The notes beneath the pieces were generated by a model. It saw nothing but the letters and a program-made list of their open reading frames with translations, had not been told where the DNA came from and did no database searches. Positions 37,401 through 46,884 of a stretch of DNA of 64,000 nt are shown here, in pieces. How positions within the stretch are numbered: the stretch's first letter is position 1; the number at the start of each line of letters is the position of its first letter. The translations under genes and the position numbers were made by a program. Source of the stretch: Gnetum montanum (lineage: Eukaryota; Streptophyta; Gnetopsida; Gnetales; Gnetaceae); assembly GCA_015680685.1 (NCBI GenBank), contig MNCI01010813.1:18039-82038 (forward strand), given 5' to 3'.

Positions 37401-39089
37401 AAGTGATCCACATACAAGGATTGCTTAATCTAACACATCTTACCGTACGCGGTTGTGTCAACCTCAAGAGCATTGTTGGGATTTCAGACCTCAAGAAACT
37501 TGAAACCCTTGAAATTGAAGGATGTATGAATCTCAGGAGCATTGTTGAGCTTTCAAATATCTGCAAACTGACAGTCGGCGGCTTTGCCGCTTTCCGCTTT
37601 TTGTCTTCCCGCTTAGTCGATGGGCGTTACCAGTTACGCTTTTCTGAAGACCATCTGGAACGCCTGCCTCCTAATTTAAGATTGTGCTGGCGTCGGCACA
37701 ACCTTGTTCAGAAGGAGGAGGGTGATGAGGTAAGTGCATTTCCATTGTTAATTTAATTCGCAGCACTGCTACATGTACGAACGTGAGTTATCCATTTATG
37801 AATGGAGAGTGGATTATAATAAAGACCTTGCGGGGTCAATTTTATTGAATGCAGATGTTAAATGCGAAAACGAGCCCGCTATTTTTTGCTACAGTGAAAG
37901 AAAGGCTCACCCATGTGCTCTATAGCAGCCCAGATAAGCCGTCATTCTTCATTCATGAACTTGCACAGCATACACATGTCCCTTCCCTCCCATTTAGTGC
38001 ACACGCAAGGGCGATGTGTTGTGTTTCAAGCGTTTACGCTGATAACTTCCCCGACCATATTCCGCTCCCTATGACCGACTTTCGGTTTTCCAAAACTGAA
38101 GAATTCCATCATCCCGGATTTGAAATTGGAGATTTTAGGCGTTTTGATTTCGGGGAAGAAATCCATGTTGATGTAGGAGGTTTCACCGAGGACAACTTCA
38201 GCCAACACATTGAGAGGGGCGATTTTGACTTGAACGTTCACGTAAAAAAGGACATCAGTCCCTATGGTGTTCCCTATCCAAGCTACGATGCAAGTTTAAA
38301 GGAAGGATTTATCATATTTCTGGATGGCGGAGGGAGAGAGCAAAGCAAAACATTGGCTTCTGAGATCCGCAACATCTTTCTCTCAGAACTTAGAAAGCAG
38401 CGCTTGATGTCTCGGGCATGGACTGAACTGCCATCTCAGCTACGGATTCATGATTTTTCAGCACTTGACATTGCAGGTTGCCAAATAACTAAGATCTCTC
38501 GTCATTGCAACACCTGTATTATGGTAAATTTATCCTGATTTGTATATTCTTTTAACAGCTGACGAATAATAATTATCTGAACCTTTCAATGATAATACCT
38601 GAATTAAAGTTGGCTTTGGGATGTTTTAAACAGCAGGAAGAGACAGGTTTGACATGGAAGAGAAGAAGGTGTGTTTTCATGGATGACCATTCATTGCCCC
38701 TGCAGCAGCCAAAAAATAGTAAACATAGCTTCCTGGCATATCCTGGGGTTGACCGTGATCTGGAAGCAGCAGTGGCTAATCTCTATGAGATGTCAATCTC
38801 TATATTAGGGAAAGGTAAGATGATACATTCAAGAAAACTGCAACAAATCAGTCCAAAAACAGAAGAAGAAATTCCTTCTCCCCTAAACACTCTGCTTCAA
38901 GGCAGAGGCTTTCATTCCGTATCAGAAACCATGCATAGGTTGAGCCTCTTAATGCTAAAGAGGCTGACATATAAAAGCCTCCACGTTGACGTGAAGGGCC
39001 TGGAAAATGAAAGCAGCGACGACGACGTCGGATTTGAGGGCCTGGAAATTGAAATTAGCGAGGACGACTACAGATTTGATATTGAATAA
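27960..39089 (+). CDS. TIR-NBS-LRR (TNL) immune receptor, seven exons, 1567 aa predicted
   Basis: Predicted exons: 27960-28480, 28876-30001, 30131-30272, 30389-30540, 36092-37729, 37855-38523, 38634-39089. All introns are GT-AG, every junction keeps frame, and the sum is 4704 nt including TAA. An in-frame TGA ends one base before the ATG, which supports this start. The product has TIR (about residues 27-165), NB-ARC (about 193-520), two LRR blocks with an island between them (about 648-1157) and an unassigned C-terminal region. TNLs are intracellular receptors that sense pathogen effectors; the TIR domain acts as an NADase on oligomerisation. Introns are short (110-395 bp) except intron 4 (5551 bp). 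At 1567 aa it is longer than typical TNLs. The exon 4-5 join is the least certain step. Confidence 0.8.
28876..30001 (+). CDS. TNL exon 2: NB-ARC nucleotide-binding switch
   Basis: Motifs in order, with predicted residue numbers: P-loop GIGGVGKTT (230-238), RNBS-A-like FERSCFIEDV, kinase-2 LVVFDN (306-311), RNBS-B IIIVTSRE, GLPLAL (403-408), TNL-type RNBS-D FLDVATFF (458-465) and MHD (510-512). The kinase-2 motif has Asn where the second Asp of the usual DD pair stands. The other motifs needed for ADP/ATP binding look intact. No internal stop or frameshift occurs. Confidence 0.93.
30131..30540 (+). CDS. TNL exons 3 and 4: NBS-LRR linker
   Basis: Exon 3 (30131-30272) begins GTEKVKALSLVSRG, the block that follows the winged-helix region in TNLs. 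Exon 4 (30389-30540) carries LLWLRWTAFPYHEIP, the typical 'LRWL..P....P' start of the TNL LRR region. The split codon between them gives Gly. If intron 4 is retained, translation continues only to a TAA ending at 30630, which would give a truncated TIR-NBS protein. Confidence 0.88.
30541..32012. other. TNL intron 4, first part: unassigned AT-rich repeat DNA
   Basis: No coding signal beyond the 30-codon read-through at its start. A poly-A run lies at about 31040-31057. The sequence looks like decayed transposon DNA. Confidence 0.4.
32013..32716. mobile_element. CACTA-like non-autonomous element with subterminal hairpin repeats
   Basis: The left end reads CAACTACAAGAATTGGGTTTT, close to the CACTACAAGAAA terminus of plant CACTA (En/Spm) elements. 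AAAACCCAATTTTT at about 32695-32710 is its partial inverted partner. Between them, units such as GGTGACATTT...ATAGAAATGTCACC repeat, most regularly at about 32417-32690 with a period near 50-55 bp; each unit can form a hairpin. No transposase is present. Confidence 0.55.
32741..33703 (-). repeat. Repeat M, copy 2, inside TNL intron 4
   Basis: Same length as copy 1 (25578-26540) and nearly identical. On its left the match stops at AAGGTCC; on its right it continues into minus-strand ORF-like sequence not present beside copy 1. Confidence 0.9.
33704..34240 (-). pseudogene. Decayed minus-strand transposon ORF fragment
   Basis: Read on the minus strand, pieces such as GLPSHKFIILLKLNSMIVEA (about 34150-34080) run towards repeat M2. 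They may be the N-terminal part of the same element whose remaining part adjoins repeat M1 at 24.0-25.6 kb. No function can be given. Confidence 0.4.
34790..35490 (+). pseudogene. Relic of a second TNL copy (NBS end, exons 3 and 4)
   Basis: This stretch is collinear with 29866-30575 of the TNL gene: the MHD-region end of exon 2 (34800-34930), intron 2, exon 3 (about 35056-35196) with its donor, intron 3, and exon 4 (about 35325-35450). Identity by eye is about 85% in the exon 2 part. The relic has stops and small deletions, and its exon 4 has lost an internal piece. It lacks TIR and most of NB-ARC. It lies 600 bp before LRR exon 5, in the position expected for that exon's original partner. 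Confidence 0.85.
35491..36091. other. TNL intron 4, last part
   Basis: AT-rich with no gene. It ends in the acceptor TTTAACAG at 36084-36091. Two imperfect copies of a segment around GCGAGAGCCTAT/GTGAGAGTCTAT (about 35495 and 35600) form a short tandem duplication. Confidence 0.5.
36092..37729 (+). CDS. TNL exon 5: leucine-rich repeats with an island
   Basis: The acceptor TTTAACAG precedes it. Nine repeats of about 24 residues with the pattern LxxLxLxxCxxLxxLPESFGxL occupy residues about 648-867. A non-LRR island of about 106 residues (868-973), with Trp-rich and Lys-rich segments, follows. About seven further repeats (974-1157) complete the solenoid, then LERLPPNLRLCWRR. The 24-residue Cys-containing repeat is the usual form in plant TNLs; this region is expected to determine recognition. 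The exon keeps CpG, unlike the surrounding transposons. Confidence 0.9.
37855..39089 (+). CDS. TNL exons 6 and 7: unrecognised C-terminal region
   Basis: Exon 6 (37855-38523, 223 aa) and exon 7 (38634-39089, 151 aa) add about 375 residues after the LRRs. A piece around FIHELAQHTHVPSLPF and AMCCVSSVYAD faintly recalls the post-LRR (C-JID) beta-sandwich of TNLs; this is only a resemblance. The rest I cannot place. The protein ends in an acidic tail (SSDDDVGFEGLEIEISEDD). Exon 7 may begin 3 nt later because the acceptor is CAGCAG. Confidence 0.75.
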
Positions 39090-39090
39090 A
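39085..39090 (+). terminator. AATAAA polyadenylation-like signal overlapping the TNL stop
   Basis: AATAAA overlaps the TAA stop codon. If used, the transcript would have a very short 3' untranslated region. Plant signals are loose, so other AT-rich sites downstream could serve. Confidence 0.35.
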
Positions 39091-40008
39091 GTCTTTAAAA
39101 TGATTATTACATCACCGTTGTAGGAAACACTATCACAAGGGGAAGACCTGATGAGAAGAAAGGGTTAAAAGCAAATTTGTTAAAATTAGTTATATATCAC
39201 ATCTGAGCTCATAATAGTGGCAAATTGTGAAAGAAACCTTGTTTTCTTACCAATGGGATAAGACTGATGATTTTGTTTTATCTTTGGAGAGAAAGGTATG
39301 TCTTTGAAGCTCATAATTCTTCTACATGTTAAAAATAATGTATTTTTTTTATAAAAATGCTTTTGTTAAGGCTCCATATTCATCCTACATAACATTACAA
39401 TTGTTTGTCTATTTTATACTTATTCATTTTCTTTCAAGATTTCTATATTCTTATGATTTTCTATTCTCTTTAATTTTGAGAAGTTTGTACTTCCTCCAAA
39501 CTTTACTCAATTTTCATTATTTTTTAAGTCTATTGAAGTTCCTAACAAGTAACTAAACTAAATGTATTTAATCATATTCACAAGGAATGCAAAATTTCTT
39601 TTTACAAATTTTTATCAAAATTCATCATTACTTAGTACAATTAAACCTATGATCTAGGTTTGCTTACACAAGTCTCTTAGTAAGCCTTTCCTAACTCTTT
39701 TTCTTGTTTCTAATCCAATGGATCTTAGCTTTAACAATCATTTCTTCCTATATAGGAAATATACAACATATAAAGGACAACAATGTCAATAGGCATTAGG
39801 CTTTAAACCAACATTTTCTCTTTTATACTAAAGTGGGATTCATATTATGAAATTAAAACTGAAGATTTTATTATGTCTATAGTCTAAAAAATATTTAGGA
39901 GCATATTTATGTCATGGAAAATAAAAATATATTAAATAAAGTGGCTAAACACCATTGGATATAACAAAAATAGACCATATAATTTTTTTATTATGAGTGT
40001 ATACTTTT
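39090..40008. other. Intergenic AT-rich DNA downstream of the TNL gene
   Basis: No gene or clear repeat was seen beyond AT-rich sequence. A frame at 39326-39556 is Phe/Tyr/Leu-rich from T-rich DNA and is not a credible gene. Confidence 0.45.
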
Positions 40009-40530
40009 GTGTAAGATTGGCTTGTCCCCATTCCCAAATGGTGTTGTTTCATAAAAAATACGATGTTGCTCTATAACAAATGATGTAATTATTGTAATAA
40101 GACCCAAATGGTCAAGTTGTAACAAGACTCAAAATGGTGCATTATAATAGTGAGCATGTTTCTTGAGGTGACCTTTGGGGGTTTGACTTGAGGTATTTAT
40201 ATGTGGGAATTAAAAGTCATGCTAGCATGGAGTTGCAAAGCCAACAATAACGAGAAATGAGTTCTAGGTTAAGCAAGATAGGAAGGTGATTAGTCATGGC
40301 TAGGATCAGGCCTAACCATGGTGGCAATATTAGATTGCCTCTAGGGGATAGATGCTAAAGGAAGATAATCACAAAGAATCCTTAAAGCATAACCCAGATA
40401 TACTTTTTCTATATTAACAAAGCATTCTTTTCATTTTCTTGTATATCTTCCCTATTGCACACTTTACACATAATATCGAATGTTACGTATACTTGATGTT
40501 TGCCATGACATTCAAGGATGGGATATCACA
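40009..40530 (+). repeat. LTR with adjoining Met-type primer site
   Basis: Homologous over its length to the solo LTR at 8031-8556. It starts TGTGTAAGATTGG and ends GGATATCACA. The next bases TTGATATTAGAGTAAACC (from 40532) are a decayed form of the tRNA-Met primer site TTGGTATCAGAGC, so this is a 5' LTR with interior sequence to its right. Confidence 0.65.
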
Positions 40531-42463
40531 ATTGATATTAGAGTAAACCACAATCCAAGGGCTAATTAGAATCAAATGTTGATTACAATCCAATGATGGA
40601 TGATTAGCCACAATTTAGGAAGAACCATGATCCATTGCCAATGATGCACCATGTTCAAGATGGACTATGCAGTCAAGAAGATATCTTCCTAGAAACTTTC
40701 ATGGATATCCATGACCAGAATTCAAGGAGATTTGACTATGCATGATAAGGTATATCAACTACAAGAAGCATTGGTAAGACAAGAGTAATATTAGTTCAAG
40801 TAGCTCTTATCCATCTTGTAGTATTGTTACAATTTCAATTTATTGACTAAGGGTATCCCTATGTCTCTTTTATGAAGGTAGTAACCATAGCCTAAATCTT
40901 TTAGGGCTTTAATTTATAATAAGAGCTTGTGTTTTATGGACATTGTTTCGATATGAACCCAATTTTTCTTAAACACTTGAACCCTATAACTAATTATTAC
41001 CTAACCTTATATAGGACATATACATCTGTGAGTTTAAGGGATTCAACCTAACCATAAGATTTCCTCATCCCTACATAACATAGATTCATAGGAGAAACCT
41101 AAGTCTAATAGTTAAGGTTGTGTTACTATATCCTGATAATGTTTCCACTAGTACTTTGTTTTAGTATAGGAATAATGTTGGAGAATAGGTCTACACTAGA
41201 ATAACATCAAAATTATTAAGGTATATATCTGTTGAATTGTAGTCCCGAAATTAGTTTATCAATTAAAGTTAAGCTTAAGTCACTTAAAAGTCTTCATGTC
41301 ATCCATACGTCTATATTTCAAGGTTAATTTTGCAAAAACAAGTCATTTTAGTCTTTCAAAACTATAGAAGGTCAACTTAGTAGTATTTTTTCCAAAACCC
41401 TATCCAATGTGTAGTGAATCTTGAGATGATTCCAACAGTAGAAATTTAAGAGATATCATCATTTTATTTAATAAAAATTTAAAATTTAAAAATTTTCTAA
41501 AGTTTAATTTTAAATTGAAAGTTGAAATTTTTGGCTTGGGCTTAAATTGGAGACCTCCCACTTGCTAAAGTCCAACTCTTAACTCCTCTTCTATTAGACA
41601 CCTAGTCAAGTTCCTAGGTTTCTTAATCAACTAATACAATTTATAAATACCTCAAAATCTTTTTTAAAAAATTTAACACTTAAAAACAAATTTTGAAAGC
41701 ATAGCTTAAGAGATGGCACTAGTACCCAAGGATTGCACTGGTATCCTAAGAAGCCTGCACTAAATGCAGCAGCCTTAAGAAAAATTTAAACACTTAATAA
41801 AATTTTTTATTAACTAGTGCTTGCCTTACCCCCAACAGATCCATCCCTATTACCATCTACAATTTTGCTGCTGCAGTTGCTCATCCCTTGTAGTCCACTT
41901 GTGTTACATCTCTTTTGCAATGATCCTACCACGATGACCATCAGTTCCTACTAGCTAATGATAGAAACGATATGTCAAATGATGAAAAAGTAAGTCTATT
42001 AATTGATAGACAAAATTTTTTCACCTAAAGGAAATTTTTTAGTTCAAATTTTAAATAGAAAAATCAAATTTAAATTACTAGTTCAGGTGAAACTTAATTA
42101 AAATGTTAGTTTAGTAGAAGTTGAGATAAAAATTCTAGAATCAAGCATGCTTATCCTTGAGATGGGTGACCTCTTAAGAAACTCTTGGAAAGTCCCAAAA
42201 TTCATGCCTAAACACTCATTGAAAACCCATAACTTTTGATTTCAAAAGCTTTTTTAGTGAACAAAGAGTTACTTCTAGTAGATTTCAACCTCCTGGGCAC
42301 AATGGTAAAGTCAAATCTACCCTACATAACTTCAAAAATTAGTTTTTAATAATTGTTCCTAAACCATGCTTTAAGAGTCTTAAAAAACTAATTTAGCACT
42401 ATTTGAAAATTTGATATCCATTCTTAATATATGAATAGTTATTACTCAAGCTTTTGAATCCAA
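40531..42463 (+). other. Decayed interior of a retroelement and unassigned DNA
   Basis: After the primer site the sequence may contain the beginning of gag, but no open frame or motif survives. The rest is AT-rich. No second LTR of the 40009 family was found within the window. Confidence 0.4.
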
Positions 42464-42778
42464 TGATGATAGGTCAAAATTTGATCATGAATGACATTGT
42501 AGCAACGATGTCGTTGATACGATGTGACTACTCATCATACATCATCATTGATGCAATGTCTTGGGATGTGTACAACCCAATAAATATGACACTTAGACTC
42601 ATAATCCAACAACTTTTCATTCATCTTGTAATAGAACTCTTGCAATTTGATTTCCTAGACATAGACTTAGTGATAGTAAATGTTCACAATGTGATGTGTG
42701 ATAGTTGGATAGTATCTTTATTCAAATGAGTTGTACTTGGGCACAAGTTGTGATGCCAATAAAAATTGAGACTATTTT
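42464..42778 (+). repeat. 5' LTR of element D, left piece
   Basis: Begins TGATGATAGG and contains ATCTTTATTCAAATGAGTTG, which corresponds to the B LTR segment ATCTTTATTCGAGCAG. It stops at ATTTT (42774-42778), where element B is inserted. Together with 49886-50445 it makes about 875 bp, the normal LTR length for this family. Confidence 0.75.
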
Positions 42779-43625
42779 TGATGGGATGTGATATCGCATG
42801 GGCCACGATATCGTGGTTGCTGCGATATCGCATCCCATGAGATATCGTGTCATCCCCCACGATATCGGGTACGCAATATCATGGTGTGCTGCCAAGTCTA
42901 TAAATAAGAGGTGGCTCTCCCTTGTTTCCTCATCTAGGCCTAGACCGTAGTGAAACTCTGGCAGTTTTTCCCCTCCAGAGATAGAATAATTTCGATGTGC
43001 CCACAGTAGGAACTCCAAAGTGAACGGATCTTTATTCGAGCAGACATTGTACCAGAACACAAGTTTGTGTACGGCAATAAAGATGAACTTCTTGGATAAA
43101 CCTTGCAGTGCATGGATTAGGCTAATTAGGACTTTATTTATTGTTATTTATTATTTGTTATTTAAATGCTTTATTAGTTATTAAATCTCTCTCAACCCTT
43201 CTCTCCTAGTTAAGTGCATCAAGACAACCACTTTGAGCACGTGCGTTATGCTTGGTGATCCCAGCAACGATTAGCGTTTGGTAGCCAAGGTTGTATCGGG
43301 TCAGGGTGTGAATGGTAAGTGGGAACGGATGTTGACGCTAGGTTAATTCTGACTTAGTTAGTTAGTTAAAGTTAGTCAATTAGCCTCTTCACTCTTCACC
43401 TTGTTAGCATAGGAGATAAAACATAAAAAGACATAAAAATCATATACCTCAGACTTACTTAACCATACACTGTGACAACTACAAGTAAGTCTGGGAAGAT
43501 AACGAATGATTAACCTTAAGTGTTCCATGAGGCATGTAGGCACTTAGTCTACGGATTTTGACCGGATCGCACGTGCTACACTTGTATTTGTATGGTTGAG
43601 TGTAGGGGTACCTCGCCACTCATCA
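42779..43625 (+). repeat. 5' LTR of element B
   Basis: 847 bp. U3 begins with a cluster of GATATC-centred palindromes, including CCACGATATCGTGG (42803-42816) and TGCGATATCGCA (42821-42832). TATAAATAAG follows at about 42899. It is about 45 bp longer than the 3' LTR, mainly in this cluster; elsewhere the two LTRs agree at well over 90% by eye. Confidence 0.93.
42897..42908 (+). promoter_or_regulatory. TATA box of the element B 5' LTR
   Basis: TATAAATAAGAG lies about 100 bp downstream of the GATATC palindromes. The same TATA sequence recurs at the same place in the 3' LTR (about 49159) and, on the minus strand, in the element A LTR, so it probably directs transcription starting in the LTR. Confidence 0.6.
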
Positions 43626-43626
43626 T

Positions 43627-43645
43627 TGGCGCCGTTGTTGGGGAC
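43627..43645 (+). other. Primer-binding site of element B (tRNA-Asp type)
   Basis: TGGCGCCGTTGTTGGGGAC starts one base after the LTR and matches the plant tRNA-Asp 3' end prediction TGGCGCCGTTGCCGGGG except for two adjacent C-to-T changes. Confidence 0.85.
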
Positions 43646-43769
43646 TAAGTGTTTGTGCGCTAAGTAGAACGTAGGAAATTACTCACATCGTTGGGAGCTT
43701 AAACGAACCTTAGGGTTAATTAAACAAAAAATTATATAATGGTTAAATAGCACATCGAATTAAATAACA

Positions 43770-46190
43770 ATGTCTTCTTCTAACAAAAGAAATTCACCAC
43801 CTAGGGATTATACTAGAAATGGTCGGTAGTCAAAAACACATAACCGAAATCCACCAGTTCCTTAGTAGCATTGGTAGTCTATACTCATCCAGATGAGTAT
43901 ATTCCAAATTTTACCTTTATCCTCCATCAAGATGAACAGCTATAATGGAGAGATTTACAAGGTAACATAGTGTTACCCCTAGATCGGTCAGTCCCAAACA
44001 TGCTCCTCCATGCTTTGGCATAGATCGGCATGACATAGCTATATGATGAATACATTGTAGGCGATTTTGACATAAGGGATTATCATCCCACAGAAGCACA
44101 ACATTTACGGGACTCACAGCAGGAGAGCCACCATACACTGTTGAAGGGCAAAGGAGTCCCACACATCCTAAGTAAAATAGGAGATGGTGAACCACTTCTA
44201 ATGGGTTCTCCATCCAACGATGTTCCTCCTCCTAATGATGGTGAGGAGGTGGGGTATCAGAACTTATGCTCCACGATACATAACACTAGTTTTGATCCCC
44301 ATGAACACCAACTATTCACTGAGGGAACAACAACACATGACAAAGACGGGCACTTAGATCGTCATCACGATTGGGGCCATAGCAGCCGAAGAGAAGGTAA
44401 GAAGCATCGTCATGGTGATGGTTATCCTTCTTCTTCCCCTTCATCACATCACTCACCCTCTCCTTCTACATCTGGGCGTAGCCACCAAGAGCATAATGGT
44501 GAGGATAGAGGTAGGAAAAATGAGAGACCTCGACAAGAGAGTCAAGATAGAGGACAAGGGCATGAACAAAGGGAAAGTAGGGAACAACGTAGACACCATA
44601 GACGTCATGGAAGAGATGATCATGATGAGCCCCGACTTGCAACTTGACGTATGCTCGATATAACGAAGGTAGTTAGAATATCGACAAGGCATCAAAAAGA
44701 TAGCCAGATCAAGTGCTTAGACATGAACAATATCCCATGCTTCGAAGGGGGATACAATGCTGATCTGCAACATCATTTATAGGCATTCCACGATGCTTGT
44801 GCCTTGCAAAAACATAGAGAACGAGTGGCAAAAACTAAAGTTGTTTCCTAGGACACTCACAAAGGAAGTAGAGAGTTGGTACCGATCCTTAGAACCAGAA
44901 ACCATTAGGAGATGGAGTATGATGTTAGAATTGTTCAATGATAAATACCAAACGTACTCTAGAGTTTCTAATTTGTGTAAATAGATCTAAGGATGGAAAC
45001 AAGGTAATCACGAACCCTTAAATGCTACCATGGGTCGATACTATGCATTGTTACATTGTTGCTCAGGCCATGGTTACACACAACGAGACCAATTTCGCCA
45101 CATCGTAGATGGGCTAAGATATGAGACTAGGAGAACCCTTGGGACTTATGCCAAAGGGAGACTATCAGAACTTAGAGCCCATGAAATTCATCACTTGTTG
45201 GAGCCAGTAGCCAAAGAAGAAGGGGAGCTACGAAAAAGAGAGAGTGTGGAAGAATACAACTGTGATCCTTCCCTTTGGAAGAAGGAAGTGAAAGTTTGTG
45301 ATGAGGAGGATGAGTCACCACTAGAAGAGTTGGTGAACAGAAAAACCTTGCCGCTCCAGAAGTTAACAACTGAAGTATTGGCTAAGGTGGATCAATTGTG
45401 GGATTCCTTAGACTCTAGACTTAAAACTGTCCTGAAAATCATAGAGGGGTCTAAGGAGGAATGAAGTAGTGACAAATACAAGAAAAAGTGGAGAGATGTA
45501 GGCCATGCACGTAATAATGGCAAAGGGAAAATTACTATCTCCGATGAGGTTGTGGATTCAAACACAGACAATGACGGTGGATGTGAGATCTACCAATATG
45601 ACCATCCTAAGGGATGTTGTCCAATCATCTCACATCTGCAAGAGTTTGGGGTGTATGCACTTAACCCAAGACTTAACAAATGGCAAACACCCTGAAGGTT
45701 ACCTTATCCCCAAGGTAACCCAAGGCAGTTCCACCAACTGTTAATATACTATCCAAGTGGAACTTCACCACAACCCATCAGGCAACATCAACAGTGGCAA
45801 CATCCATAGTCATGGGGAATGCCACCACCTAGACAACGATATCCTTACCGACAACCTGATCCTTATGGCTATTACATGTAGGAGCTGGTTTCTCCAAGTG
45901 ACTCTATGGATCACACAACTCCCTAACATCACTACCAAGTTTAGGAGAAGGACTCCTTCTCCTCCGAGAGACACCCCACATGCCTACCATCCTCAAAGTC
46001 CATCCGCCTCTCTTCCACCGATAGTTCCCATACCTCCTACTCCAACAATGCAAGGGGAACTCCCCACTCAACCGTAGCAATGTAACGCTATGAGAGGCGT
46101 AAACATTCAACCCGCTGTTGGTTCTGAAAACCATAAAAAGAGAAGACCTTTCTTCAGAACCAAAATCCCAGACAAGCTCTCACAATAACA
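43770..46190 (+). pseudogene. gag of element B (broken)
   Basis: Starts MSSSNKRNSPPRDYTR at 43770 and follows gag of A throughout. Open pieces include 44141-44647 (Arg/His/Ser-rich basic linker), 44757-44984 (capsid core: WQKLKLFPRTL, VESWY, RRWSMMLELFNDKYQTY) and 45030-45464 (RDQFRHIVDGLRYETRR, then an acidic Glu/Leu-rich helical part). A YDHPKGCCP zinc-knuckle-like relic is at about 45597-45623. The tail is Pro/Tyr/Gln-rich. Several stops and at least two frameshifts are present. Confidence 0.87.
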
Positions 46191-46329
46191 AGCGGTTGAG
46201 TCCATGAACGCTCATCCAAAAAACAAGACTTTGGCACCCCCTTTAGTCCAACAATAGAGCTTAATGCATATGGTTATGTGAACACATACCGTTACCAATT
46301 GGATCAAGGTAGGCCACCTTCCCAAGAAA

Positions 46330-46884
46330 TTGTCTGATCCTGGAAGCCCCTTAATCTATCTACAAGTTGCCGGGAACGAACCACATAAGGCTTTTCTTAA
46401 CTTAGGTTCCAGAGTTAACTTAATCTCACAGGAAATTTATCAAGCCTGGAACTTGCCCCAATTCAAGAAGAGCAATATCCAACTTGAGCTGGTTGACCAG
46501 TCCATCACCATTCCCTTGGGATTGGTGGAGGACATCGTTACCACTGTGTGTGGGTGGTCATACCCAACTGACTTCCTAGTGATAGAAGTCAACAGTAACA
46601 ATGGAGGCTTCCCAATTATAATGGGAAGGCCATGGCTAAGTACAATAGATGCATACCTAGGGATCCATGATCTTTCCTTGGAGATATCTAAGGTAAACAT
46701 TTATGGAAATATTGAGAAGAAGAAAGTTGTGTGCATCACATACAGTGACTCAAAAAGTGATGATAGGGAGGAATGCTCAGCATCTCTTCCATGTAATCGG
46801 TGTGCCCAAGAAACACAAATACAAAGGTGCCTGTATGTAGCAACCACACAAGTAGTGGATACCCCATGGTTGATAGCTAGTTGA
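46330..46884 (+). pseudogene. Retropepsin-like protease remnant of element B
   Basis: A 184-aa open frame contains PLIYLQVAGNEPHKAFLNLG, then VNLISQEIYQAWNL, and later FPIIMGRPWLSTIDA. The frame and fold signatures are those of Gypsy retropepsin, but the active-site DSG is NLG, so the catalytic Asp and the Ser are lost; element A still shows DSG at this place. The C-terminal tail CNRCAQETQIQRCLYVATTQ is shared with A. No RT follows. Confidence 0.85.

Noticed and set aside
36627-37566. Minus-strand open frames opposite the LRR exon (83 and 130 codons)
   Set aside because: They are antisense shadows of the repetitive LRR coding sequence and carry no motif.
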